This document shows, piece by piece, positions 26,763 through 36,659 of a stretch of DNA of 64,000 nucleotides. The translations under genes and the position numbers were made by a program. The stretch is taken from NCBI GenBank assembly GCA_036345935.2, contig JADWOT020001340.1, positions 1-64,000 of the forward strand, given 5' to 3'. The DNA comes from Taenia hydatigena. Lineage: Eukaryota; Platyhelminthes; Cestoda; Cyclophyllidea; Taeniidae. The first letter of the stretch is position 1. Each line of letters opens with the position of its first letter. A model generated the notes under the pieces. The model was not told the origin of the DNA. It worked only from the letters and a program-made list of their open reading frames with translations, and ran no database searches.

Positions 26763-29120
26763 CTTGGATTAGGATGCATTTAAGCAATCTGCAGATGCTA
26801 AAAATAACACTTTTATTCTGACTGCATCACGACAATCAAGTCACACGGTTGGATAAAGTTCCATTGAAAAATTTTGTGAGGGCAACTCAGGTTGCAAGAA
26901 TCTAACTAATGAAACTACTTGAAGGAGACATAGCAGTTGCAAGGATCAAACCATGGTGACAATCATCACCGGAGTTGATGTCCAAATGGTCATTGTGAGC
27001 ATTATATTTCGTCTTGATGGAAATTAACCCTTTGAAGGCCTGACATATTGACACGGGTCAGTTGAGGCGGGTTTAATATAAAAGCTGGGCTCTGTCTCGC
27101 ATTGTGTTAGCAAAGTTTGCGTGAAAACGTTGTCAGCCTTATGGCCATTGGGCTTGTGGATTTCCTCAACCTCGCTCAATAGTTTTGGCAAAGAAGCAGG
27201 TTTCGTCAACTTAAAGGACCTTGAAGCACTTTTTATTCTAAACATGGAACATTCAAAACTGGCCCTTTCGCGCCTTGGTCACTAGAACTTATATGCCCCG
27301 GTCATTATAGCGTTTAAGGTTTTCCGAGAGTGATGAGACATGCGAAAAAAATTGACGAGCAGCGCCGCATGACGGATATCAGTGGGTGACGGAGTGCAGG
27401 CTGTAACTGTTATTCGCGTGCACACAATTTTTTCCTGGGCCTAGTAAAATGCAATGGATGATGTGGACGACATGACAACCCCGATCTGTGATTATTCACT
27501 TATGTCCAAACACATGACTTTGAGGCAGGCGCCATGGTTACCAGAGCATGGGTGTGTGATGCATGGCAATTCCGGTTTCAGTTGTAATATAGAGCCTTGC
27601 TAAAGAATGGACCAGTCTTAGTCTAATACTGCAATCAAAACCTGACGAGGATAGTCAATGGGCGCGGAAACTTGTTTGAGAAACGATCGGAAACACCAGT
27701 GGTGCTAAACCAGTGAGTCCTTACACTTATGGTGTAAACAGGTCTCTGTTTGCCTCAAAAACTTTAATGTCATTAATGTTTAGTTAATGTTGCTGCTCAG
27801 ACCTCTACAATAACAGCTCATAAGTGTCTATCTGACTTGATGCCTACTTGAATGTGTACAGCTACGCGCTTGCTGACTGAGAACAAATTCGCATCTTGCT
27901 ATCCCTACCTTTGCTGTGTCCAAAGTTCAAGGAAAAGCTACTTTTACCCCCTAGATTTTCTTCTCTAACGATGATTAATTTTGTTGATTTCATTTGGTAA
28001 CTCAAGTAGGAGTAGATAATTAAATGAATAAATGGATAAGTGGCGTCAACGCACCAGTTGCCTACCGTTGGCCTGGAAACTAGTGCAATAAGTGCTGCCA
28101 ACACCAAGGACGGGACTGACATCAAGATAGCAATATCCGACAACGATAGAGAATGCATGAATCTACCTTCATCTCTACCTAAAATGCGCAGTGTAGCCTG
28201 CTAAACAGATCTTTGTATGTCATGGCCCATTGGCCTGTTAACTCAACTTTGAAACCCTCTACCACAAAGTATCAACGAAACCAGACAAATGTAAAACTCG
28301 TTTCAAATGGGTGTCCTCTTTCATACTTGTGGTGCGACCTCTCGAGAGAAGTGCTGGGGCCGTAACGGAGCACAAGGATCATAAATTGCCTGCGAACTTA
28401 GGCTCAGAAGCTCAAACACCTAAAGGTTTATCACATTAAGCGAAACCTTATGTTGTGACGCAAACTCCGTGCATTATCCATTGTGTCTAAAAGTGGTTGT
28501 ATGACATGGTTATTAGGCGAAGGAGTCAAATAATGTTCAGTAAGCGAACAAATCTTATACGTCATCCTTAGTAGCTGACAAGAAGTCACAAACTCAAAAA
28601 CAAACAACTTAGCGACACAGAAATACCGGAAACGAGAAGATTACAAATAAGTTCAGTTTTTGTTTATTAATTTAATCTCCATATAATTTATATGCACCTC
28701 TTGTGCTAGTTAACCATCAAATCTATGATTAGTGACGAAAGCTAGCATTTGAAGCAACCACAAAGTTGTCGCTTAATCATATTTGTTCTCCTTGTCATTA
28801 CAGTCGATTAAGGCTAACAATTTGAGGCTCTAAGGCGGCTGCATTATAACAACATTAAAAGGATTGAATTCAGTGAGGAGGACAAGGCGTTGCGTGCACA
28901 AACACTAAATAAACCGCTCCCACCAAAACAACCAGAATTTGGCCAGCGCATTAGGCCTATGAATCGCTGCAATAATTATTACCATTGGAATCCCTCCTGT
29001 CACGCAAAATCTAATCTTGTTGACGTCTAAGTTAGTTACTTTTGCGCATTAAATAGGGGCGTTAACGCAGACCGCTTACCTATAAAGTGCACCTGTTTCA
29101 CCCTTCTCCCATTTTCCTAG
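26763..29120. other. 5' flank of left guanylate cyclase copy; no gene defended
   Basis: This is the upstream region of the left rGC copy. A minus-strand frame at 27862-28158 (98 codons) is kept open in the right arm as well (58823-59221, 132 codons) but with many amino-acid changes. A second minus-strand frame (27024-27245) is cut by a stop in the right arm. Neither resembles a known protein. No TATA-like promoter can be assigned with confidence. Confidence 0.4.
29101..29120 (+). promoter_or_regulatory. Acceptor-like pyrimidine tract + AG just before the rGC start
   Basis: A pyrimidine-rich run ending in TTTTCCTAG lies 21 bases before the first in-frame ATG (29142); it resembles a 3' splice site. 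It could end a 5' UTR intron or, in organisms that use a spliced leader, be a trans-splice acceptor. The right arm keeps a similar element (CTTTCCTAG at about 57965-57975, minus strand). Confidence 0.35.
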
Positions 29121-29141
29121 AGATGTCTCCATCATATAGTG

Positions 29142-31711
29142 ATGATCCTAGTTATTCTCCTAATCATCGTAACCACCTTTCGTGCGTACAGTGCGAAGAC
29201 TGATGCCGCTCCAAGTGAACGAAACCTTCTCACGATCTACACCCTCAACCTTGATCCCATCTGCTTGCCCGACGCGATGCACTTCAACTTCACTCACAGT
29301 GTTGCCTCAGCAGTGCGCTACGTGCGCTCACTGATGCCGGCCAACAATGAGACGTTTTTCTTTGCTGTTCTGGGTCATTTATGGGCACCCGGCTGCTCGC
29401 TGCAGGAGACCTCAAGAGCAAGCACGCTATACGAAATTCTGCAAGATTTACAGGTTGGTTTTGACAGACTTGGACAAATTCACGCGAGTAGCCTGTTATG
29501 CACGCGTGTCCTGCAAATGTATCCCATTTAAAGGCGAGTAATATACCATCTTATTGACTGTGGCGGCGCAGTGAAGTGGCATCCATTCGTGGGACGGTAT
29601 CAACTGTGAGCGATGAAAGTGGCCAGGTGTGAACCACACTTCTCGTGTTAGACCGATTATTTAAAATAGAAGCTAGAATATAGTGTGAGGATAGAGAATT
29701 GGCTTTTACGATTAAATCCGCCGTCCCAGGGGCAAATTAGTGGATGTCTGGCCATGGTTTTATATCCGCTCATCAGAGCATTTGCATTTTTCGACACGAT
29801 ATTGTAAATTAACATTTGACATTGGCGTACGATCTATCCGATTCGATCAATTTATTTTAACTGGGTATGAAAAGGCATTTAGTGGAACTAATGCTCTTCC
29901 CATGTTGCCGCGTTAAAGCAACGGAAGTACACATTACTGCAATTAGTAGGAAAATAATAAAATAGGGTGGATTTACACACTTCAGGAGCAATTGCTCTCT
30001 CCGCATTTTCTGTTCAAGAAAAGCGCGTCGAATTCTACAGGATTTAGCGTGTTACTGGGACCTCCCTTAGCTAGCGACTGCAATTTGGTGAACGAGTGGA
30101 TCAATCTCGGCAACCCAAAGGAGCCGCCACGAGATCAACTCTACCAGATCTCCTACCACTGTCAGGTGTTGAGTTCCGCCTCTGTCTTTGTCAACCACCT
30201 CACCGACAGTAGTCGTGGTTCACTCACTCTACCTATCGCTGCGGTCTCTGTGGCTGTTCATCGCAAGACCATTCTACAGGGCATTCTTGTCCATCTTATC
30301 AAAAACGGTTGGAAACGCATTGCACTGTTCTACGATATGCATGCTACCATTCTTGACATTCCCGAGATGTTAGATTCAATGCTGTCAGCGCTTCGCCTTT
30401 CTCGAAACAGGCGCAATGTCTTTGAACTAGTGACTAGTGTCAGTGTTACATCAACGACAAACTTTACGAGTTTATTAGAGCCGTTGGAAGACGATTTGGA
30501 TGGTGAGTTTCACTTTGTTTCTTGAAGGGAGGGTCCAACTCCTCCAGTTCCTTCAACTTTTTCTTTAGTGGCACTGATAATGGCAAGGGCAGGAATGGCA
30601 TTAAACTTCGTGTTGGACGTTCAGAACTTGACAAGAATTAGGCAAGGACGGATCGCACTCATGCACGTGGATCCCACGGATATGCTTACTTACGATGTCC
30701 TGCGTGCTTGGGGAGCCCATCTGTCTCAAGCTGGACCCACATTGGCTGCCGGTCGATCGCTCATCATTGTCACAGCACTGCCCAAGGGCGCCAGATACGA
30801 TGAGGTATCGATGCCGTATAAGGAAATAATGCATGCTACCTCATTCCCTCTCACAATCTGCCTACATGGAAGACGCCAATCATGTAGCCATTGCATGCTT
30901 GTGCATTTATTTAAGATCGTAATCCCAGATTGCCGTAAACGACTACGCCACTGATGGGCTTTAGTCATAAAATTATGCTTTAAAATAGACGGTTCGTGGA
31001 TCTGTTTTCTAAACGATATGTCAGCCTTTTAGACCGACGTCTTTCTATAGGGGATGGTAGAGCTTAGTTGAGAGGCACCTCGTTGGGAAGCGCGTCCTTG
31101 TAAGCTCCTAGCTGGGCAAGAAAGGACGAAGCTGGTGTCCAACCAGACGATTTCGGCCATGATGTTTGAGGATGGCATACGGTAACATTCCACGGTAATT
31201 TATGTGAGCTACATGACCAATGCCACCTTGAGTAATTTGATCCATATATGCATTAATCGTGCGTGTGTGTTTGCACTGATTAGTTAGTTTCCCTGTCGGC
31301 AGCGAATCGATCTCTCAGTGGCTAGTGGGGCAGCATTAGCAATGCGACTGGTCCAAATTCACTTGCAAGAAGGCGGTGGCAATATCACCTCATCTGCTAG
31401 TCTCTTCCAACCACTGCGCACCCTCTCACATATCCAAGTACCCACACTGCCCTCCATTACCTTCCATTACCGTATTGGTGATGGTGATGTCTCGCAAGGC
31501 ATTTTCGATCTTCTTCTCTTCTCCCTCAAACCCAACGTCACTGACCTGGCTGAAGTTGGAGCCCGAGTGGAGAGGTATGCAGACATCTTCAATCTCATTG
31601 ATGTTATTCATCATCCACTAATACTGCCCCAGTCAAGGAGTGCGATGAATTGGCCAGGAGATGGAGAGGGACCTGAACGCACATGCCACTTATTCGCACC
31701 GCTTGGATTTG
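29142..31711 (+). other. rGC left copy: signal peptide and ANF-type ligand-binding domain (exons 1-4)
   Basis: Exon 1 opens with a hydrophobic signal peptide (MILVILLIIVTTFRAYS) followed by an extracellular domain. Family marks are LLGPPLASDC...V (exon 2; the family has L-x-GPxCSxxC), QISYHCQ, and the GW.RIALFYD pattern of the periplasmic-binding-like fold. Exon 4 has ITFHYRIGDGDVSQG, matching the Y-x-I-x-(N/D)-GD stretch near the end of the domain, and ends with the WPGDGEGP motif next to the membrane. Possible N-glycosylation sites include NNET, NFTS and NITS. Intron 2 (30503-30568) is 66 nt and contains an in-frame TGA in this copy. The frame is intact throughout the domain. Confidence 0.8.
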
Positions 31712-31778
31712 GTACGTAAAAAGTAAATCCAGAGCGCTGCCAAAGACGTTCCCTCATCCTTTTGTAAACCTCTTTTAG

Positions 31779-31863
31779 AATCAGTACAGGTTATTCTACT
31801 GATAAACCTACTTGGATTGTTCAATGCTGGCCTCATGTACTTGGCGATTGTGCTTGTCTACAG
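31779..31863 (+). other. rGC left copy: transmembrane helix (exon 5)
   Basis: This 85-nt exon encodes a single hydrophobic helix, VILLINLLGLFNAGLMYLAI continuing with VLVYR, where the final arginine starts the cytoplasmic side. It sits between the ANF-type domain and the kinase-homology domain, as the family requires. It is followed by a 42-nt intron (31864-31905) and a basic juxtamembrane exon (31906-32017: RRIVRKTKRFNSLKL). Confidence 0.85.
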
Positions 31864-32088
31864 GTAAGCCAAATCGCGTATCCTCACCGATTGTGGTCAA
31901 CTTAGACGGATTGTGCGCAAAACGAAACGCTTCAATTCACTCAAACTCGTATTTGTAGAAGGTGATTTTGCTTTCGATGATGGTGATGGAAACCCATCGG
32001 CGAAGCTACTCCATGATGTGAGGATGTTTTGGAAGAAATAAATAAAGGAGGAATGCGTTTTAGCTTTAAAGCGTCATTGGACTTTTAG

Positions 32089-34680
32089 TCCCACCGAAAC
32101 TCAGAGTCGCGAATGGATCCGGTGTCGGGTCCGGATGCCCTCGCATCTTTCCATGCACTCACGCATTCTCCTCGAGTCTCTGTTGCAGCACCAAGTATAT
32201 GTGAAGAGCTTCTACACCGTACGCAAGAGAGGAGGATTGTTCGACTAAATGTACGTCTTGTCCGTGTCGACAATGCAAGCTGTACGTACTGTGAAATAGA
32301 CAATGCAGTATGCCACAGAGAAGAAATGCTTGGTTCTTGAAAGCCACCATGCAGTGCTAAAAGCGGGATAGGATTAAGCGATTGCATTCAAGCACTGAAA
32401 AAGCACGTTTAACAATGACGACGGGCATAAAGCAGTGTACATCTTCCTGCTTTCTTCCGAGGTAACCGAATTTAAAGGCCAGTTTATGTAAGCAGGATGT
32501 GATCTGACGTCCTGCATTTCCAATGACAGCGGGAGAAGTACTTTAGCACCACTGGTTGTCTCGGTTTGGCTGTACCTCTTGACTTCTTCTCAATTCGTGC
32601 GGCTAGTAGCAGTAACGTGCTGCCTCGCTATCTTTCGTGTTTAAACATAATTTTCAGTTGCCATTCTAGTCGCTCTAGTTTCGAGTCAGTCAATGCACAC
32701 ATTTCTTCATTCCTCAATGTGGTATCGGCCTCGATGTCAAAGTGGTAAACTAACCTCTGCGTTCAAAGGTAGTTAATCCAATCCTTTTAACCTATGCATC
32801 TTGCATGGAAGGCCACAAATGCTGGTATCGTGTGTGGAATGAGCATTGCTACGCATCGATTCAATCGGGGTTTGCCTCGATTCGATGGGATTGGGCTTAA
32901 ATAATATTCCATTTACTTGGATGCGCTGATCTCTGGAGATTTTTTGAAACAGCTGCTTATGCGCTTTTTACTTGGCTTGTGGTTTTAGGGAGTTCAAGTT
33001 TACTTTAAGAAATTGGGTCTACCGCGCATTCTACTGCGCTCACGGTTGATTGAACACCTTGAAGGACTGCGGGAAATGCGACACGAAAATATTAACACTT
33101 TGGTGGGGTGCTGTGTGACACCAGATTCCTTCAGTCTTGTCTTTCACTACTGTCATCGTGGAAGCCTTCAGGTGATAAATGAGGACCTCTTTAATTTTAT
33201 TTTGCATGAACGACCCACCTATATCGCCACTTTCGTATGCAACATCAATAGCTGCATTTACAGTGGTGCGCATGCAGTGCGTACAGAGTCATCCTAGGAG
33301 AGGCAAGATGTTAGGCACGGTAAGGAAAAAGCAAAAATTAATCGGTACAGAAACTTATTTTGAAGAGTGCAACATCCTATAAATAGCTTTCAAGCAGCGG
33401 GCATGCTCGTTTGTGAATCGTCCTTTGCAGTGCATTAGTGCGATTGCCACGCTTTCCATTCCGCTATAATTGCTTCATTATGGCCGTCTGAAGCTGCTAA
33501 CTTTTAACCCCTGAAGTATCGTCACAAAAAAATAAGCATGATAGTTATGCAGGCAGTTACTTCGCCTAGTCTCACACTCCTTGAAATTGTTGTACCACAA
33601 AATTGGCGGGAACTACACGTCTGTAGCTCTAACACAGAATCCGTTTATGTCCGACGGACATTTTATGCCATGATACACGGCACACCTTCATCTCTACTTC
33701 ATGCTTCGTGTAGCAGTTGCTTTTTCGTTGACTTTTTTCACCGCTATTTCGTTTGCAGGATGTTATCAACAGCAAAAGTATCACATTTGACTGGGACTTC
33801 AAGCTCTCTCTCATGACTGACTTCGTTCGGGTGAGTGGATGCTATCTCATAGCTGTTAAACAAAACTCTGCTCCTCTCGTCTCCAATTTGTGTAACTAAT
33901 TTCGGTGGGCATTATAAGGGAATGGAGTACCTCCACAGCACAAGTTCCAAAGCTCACGGAAGACTAAAGTCAACCAATTGCGTTGTCAGCTGCCGATACG
34001 TCTTGAAAATTACCGACTTTGGCATCCCCAAGGTCTACAACCTAACAGGCAGTTGTCCTTCGATCAAACCTGAAGGTTAGTTGCATTGACCACCCGCCAT
34101 TGTATCACATCCATAGAAAAATTGTGGACGGCGCCTGAGCTACTGCGCGATGAGACAGCGGCTTTGCTTGGAACTAAGCCAGGCGATGTCTATGCATTCG
34201 GCATAATAATGCACGAAGTTTTCTATCAGACGAAACCATATGGGCCAGATAATATGCAAGTGGAGGATACTCTAGAACGCGTGATGAGCGAAGAAGAGCC
34301 TCCTTTTCGTCCACAGGTGGGTAGTTCTCTTCATCGCAGTATACCGCCATGCTGACTTGGTGATAGCGCATCAGCGGGACAGAATAAGTTAACCAAGGCC
34401 TTTTCACGAAACAGCCGGAGGTATTTAGGGACATGGCACTGTTTGTGTCAAGTTTTTGTTAAAATTGCATCAAGGGACTCATGCAACATTGCGGTGTACC
34501 ACACTCTCTTTTGATGGCAAAGCACAAGCCTGCCCTTCTCGCCTTCCTACTTCAGCTCCTTGAAACGGGTGTCTCACCGACTTACATAGACATTATTCAG
34601 TGAGCGTGGTCAGAAAATCCTCGACTGAGACCAACATTCAAGGAGTTGAATGAAGAGATTCAACAGCTGACCAGAGGAAA
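32089..34680 (+). other. rGC left copy: kinase-homology domain (exons 7-12)
   Basis: A catalytically dead protein-kinase-like domain. Visible marks are VQVYFKK (the beta-3 lysine region), MRHENINTLVGCC, CHRGSLQ|DVINSKSITFDWDFK across the exon 8-9 junction, and [19 protein letters not shown] stands in place of the kinase HRD loop, YVLKITDFG in place of DFG, and KLWTAPELLR in place of APE. In exon 12 a TGA (34601-34603) stands where the right copy has CGG of RVWSENPRLRP. Intron 10 is only 41 nt (34076-34116). Exon 12 is placed from 34523 by phase and by similarity of LLQLLETG...YI-IIQ to the family. In the family this domain transmits ligand binding to the cyclase. Confidence 0.75.
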
Positions 34681-34724
34681 GTAAGTTTGCCATCGTTTAT
34701 GATCGTCATGCTTGTTTTGCTAAG

Positions 34725-34865
34725 AAAAACGAACATTGTGGAGCACGTGTTCAAAACAATGGAAGATTACTCGAGTCGATTGGAATAAGAGGTGAAGGCT
34801 TGAACGGATGAACTGGAGAATGAAAAGAGAAAGAAGGAACTTCTCATCTGTCGTTTGCTGCCTCC
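34725..34865 (+). other. rGC left copy: dimerisation coiled coil (exon 13), two stops
   Basis: The linker between kinase-homology and cyclase domains: TNIVEHVFKTMEDYSSRLE, then a stop, EVKA, then a second stop, then TDELENEKRKKELL and ending LLPP. The right copy reads NQLEEEVKARTDEPENEKRK without stops. This segment forms the parallel coiled coil that pairs the two cyclase domains. The two stops (34786-34788 and 34801-34803) alone remove the cyclase domain from any product. Confidence 0.85.
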
Positions 34866-35008
34866 GTGAGTTTCCATCCTCATCAATTCTAGTTGGCAGC
34901 ATTGGATGTTATGATTTCATTCTGTAGCTTTGCATTTGTGTACGGCCGCACAAGACTAGACCCTGAACAATGGGCGAGTAGATGAATAAAATCAAGCTGG
35001 AATTGTAG

Positions 35009-36522
35009 GGTTGTGGCAGAAGCGTTGAAGGCGGGGGTCGCAGTGGCTCCTGAGACCTACGATGAGGTGTCAATCTATATTAGCGACATCGTCGGCTTCA
35101 CAACCATTTCTGCAATGTCTACACCACTGCAGGTTGTTGATCTTCTTAACGACTTGTACACATTGTTTGACAAGACGATTGCACACTACGACGTCTACAA
35201 GGTGAGTTTAATTAAAGATGCTTTAGGCTGCCCACTGGTACAGATTAGACTCCTAACTCACCACACTCCTACATGCTTAAATAAGAGTTGCTGCAGACTA
35301 AGCTTTATTAACTAAACGAACTATGAACTAACTGATTCCACTTTTGCTTAATCTCAATAAGGTCGAAAAAATATAACTTGTATACCATTCGTTCAACTTG
35401 TCTAAGAGGATGACAATCTGGTGTGTAATGCAAATACTTGGTTGGATTTGCGGGATCTCATGCTACGTTCCTTTGCTCAATAGTCTAATCAATACCCACA
35501 GCTCTCACCGAACCACAAACACAGATGGAACAGAAGTGCTCTCTATGTCCACCATTAAACGCTAGATTCACCCTTTCTAGGTGGAAACGATAGGAGACGC
35601 CTACATGGTGACTTCGGGATTGCCAGTCCGTAATGGACGACGCCACGCAGCTGAGGTCGCAACTATGGCCCTCGATCTGCTTAGTGCATGTGGCGCTTTT
35701 ACCATTAAGCACCTGCCGCAGGTCCCCTTGAGGCTGCGCATCGGTCTGCATAGTGGTTAGTTTGATGGATATCTGACCTCGTTTCCTTCCTAGTCTGTGT
35801 GTGCAAGATGCATATCAAGTTGGCCAAACAAATGTCAAAGGCATTTGTGCGGCAAAAGACCAGTCTTTGCCTAAAATTCAACTTAGCTATAAGCCGACTT
35901 CACGCTGTGATTCATGCCTTGTCACCATTGTCACACAGGTGTTGCATCACCTCATACACTCTTTTGCAATTATAGCTTTCCATTTGAGACGATATTGTGT
36001 CCACTGAGTTGTCATTAAACAGGTGAAATATGCTGATGGCTTCAAACAAGTATGAAGCACTGACCAATTAGCATGCAGCAAGCGTTCAAGAGCTGACTTT
36101 TAAATAACGTATTCAAACTTCGCCTCTAACTATGAAATCAGTTGTATAACATTGAAGAAGCGATGCTCTGTTTACTTGCAGGACCTTGCGTTGCTGGTGT
36201 CGTAGGGCTTACAATGCCTCGTTACTGCCTCTTTGGTGATACCGTTAATCGAGCACTGAAGATGGAGTCATCTGGAGCCGGTTTGTGGCCATCCTTTTGC
36301 CTACTTCCTTTTCACCATTACTCCAACGTAAAATCCTTCCTTTCCGGCGTTCAGGATACACATGAGCGAAGCGATAAAGGAAATATTGGATGAAATCGGA
36401 GGCTACCATGCTGAGCATTGTGGCTCAGTTGAATTCGAAGGTGGTGTGGAGACCAGAAGTTATTGGCTCACTGGAAGCGACAATTCGCACAAGCCCTTAC
36501 CTTAACCGCCTCCATTAACAAT
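35009..36522 (+). other. rGC left copy: class III cyclase domain (exons 14-17)
   Basis: Family motifs in order are [15 protein letters not shown] (first metal-binding Asp), [32 protein letters not shown] (Glu that selects guanine, second Asp), [18 protein letters not shown], and [12 protein letters not shown] (Cys that helps choose GTP). The motif then runs NRALKMES, where the family has N-x-x-x-RMES: lysine replaces the transition-state arginine here (36259-36261), and the right copy keeps arginine (50824-50826). Exon 17 ends with YWLTGS and has TAA at 36503-36505 where the right copy has CAA. Its acceptor is GG instead of AG. The frame within exons 14-16 is open. Confidence 0.85.
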
Positions 36523-36583
36523 GTAAGCAATGTCACCTGCTATATGATTAACTCCAGAAATCTAGTTTTACACGGCTTTGCAG

Positions 36584-36617
36584 ATCGCATCACAGCATTT
36601 TGTTACTCTTCCTTTGA
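36584..36617 (+). other. Possible terminal exon of left rGC copy
   Basis: Exon 17 could splice at a good donor (AAT|GTAAGC, 36523) to the acceptor CTTTGCAG ending at 36583, giving about 11 codons before TGA at 36615-36617. In the right arm the acceptor reads CTTTGTCG, so the AG is missing there. Alternatively the gene simply ends in exon 17. Weakly supported. Confidence 0.25.
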
Positions 36618-36659
36618 TACTTCGCGGAATGAGCGTGGTCAGAGGTCTAATTGACTGCC

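Larger units (their letters stand above)
29142..36522 (+). pseudogene. Receptor guanylate cyclase, left copy, broken
   Basis: A transmembrane guanylate cyclase (ligand-controlled, converting GTP to cGMP at the plasma membrane), traced as 17 exons: 29142-29453, 29986-30502, 30569-30804, 31303-31711, 31779-31863, 31906-32017, 32089-32250, 32989-33171, 33759-33830, 33919-34075, 34117-34316, 34523-34680, 34725-34865, 35009-35201, 35581-35755, 36182-36280 and 36348-36522. Reading phases agree at the junctions and the sum is about 1129 codons, usual for the family. Start of exon 12 and a possible small exon between 30804 and 31303 are uncertain. Lesions: TGA 34601-34603, TAA 34786-34788, TGA 34801-34803, acceptor of exon 17 changed from AG to GG (36346-36347), and TAA 36503-36505. 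The transition-state arginine of the cyclase site is lysine (36259-36261). The ligand-binding and membrane parts are intact, so a truncated receptor could still be made. It converges on the right-arm copy. Confidence 0.85.

Noticed and set aside
29454..29541. Extension of exon 1 past 29453 (a further 22-26 codons)
   Set aside because: Exon 2 joins in phase at 29453 and restores the family order into LLGPPLASDC; the extension ends in a stop and matches nothing.
33172..33297. Extension of exon 8 past CHRGSLQ
   Set aside because: The family continues with the D-V-I...F-D-W pattern found in exon 9 (33759-33830); the extension is intron.
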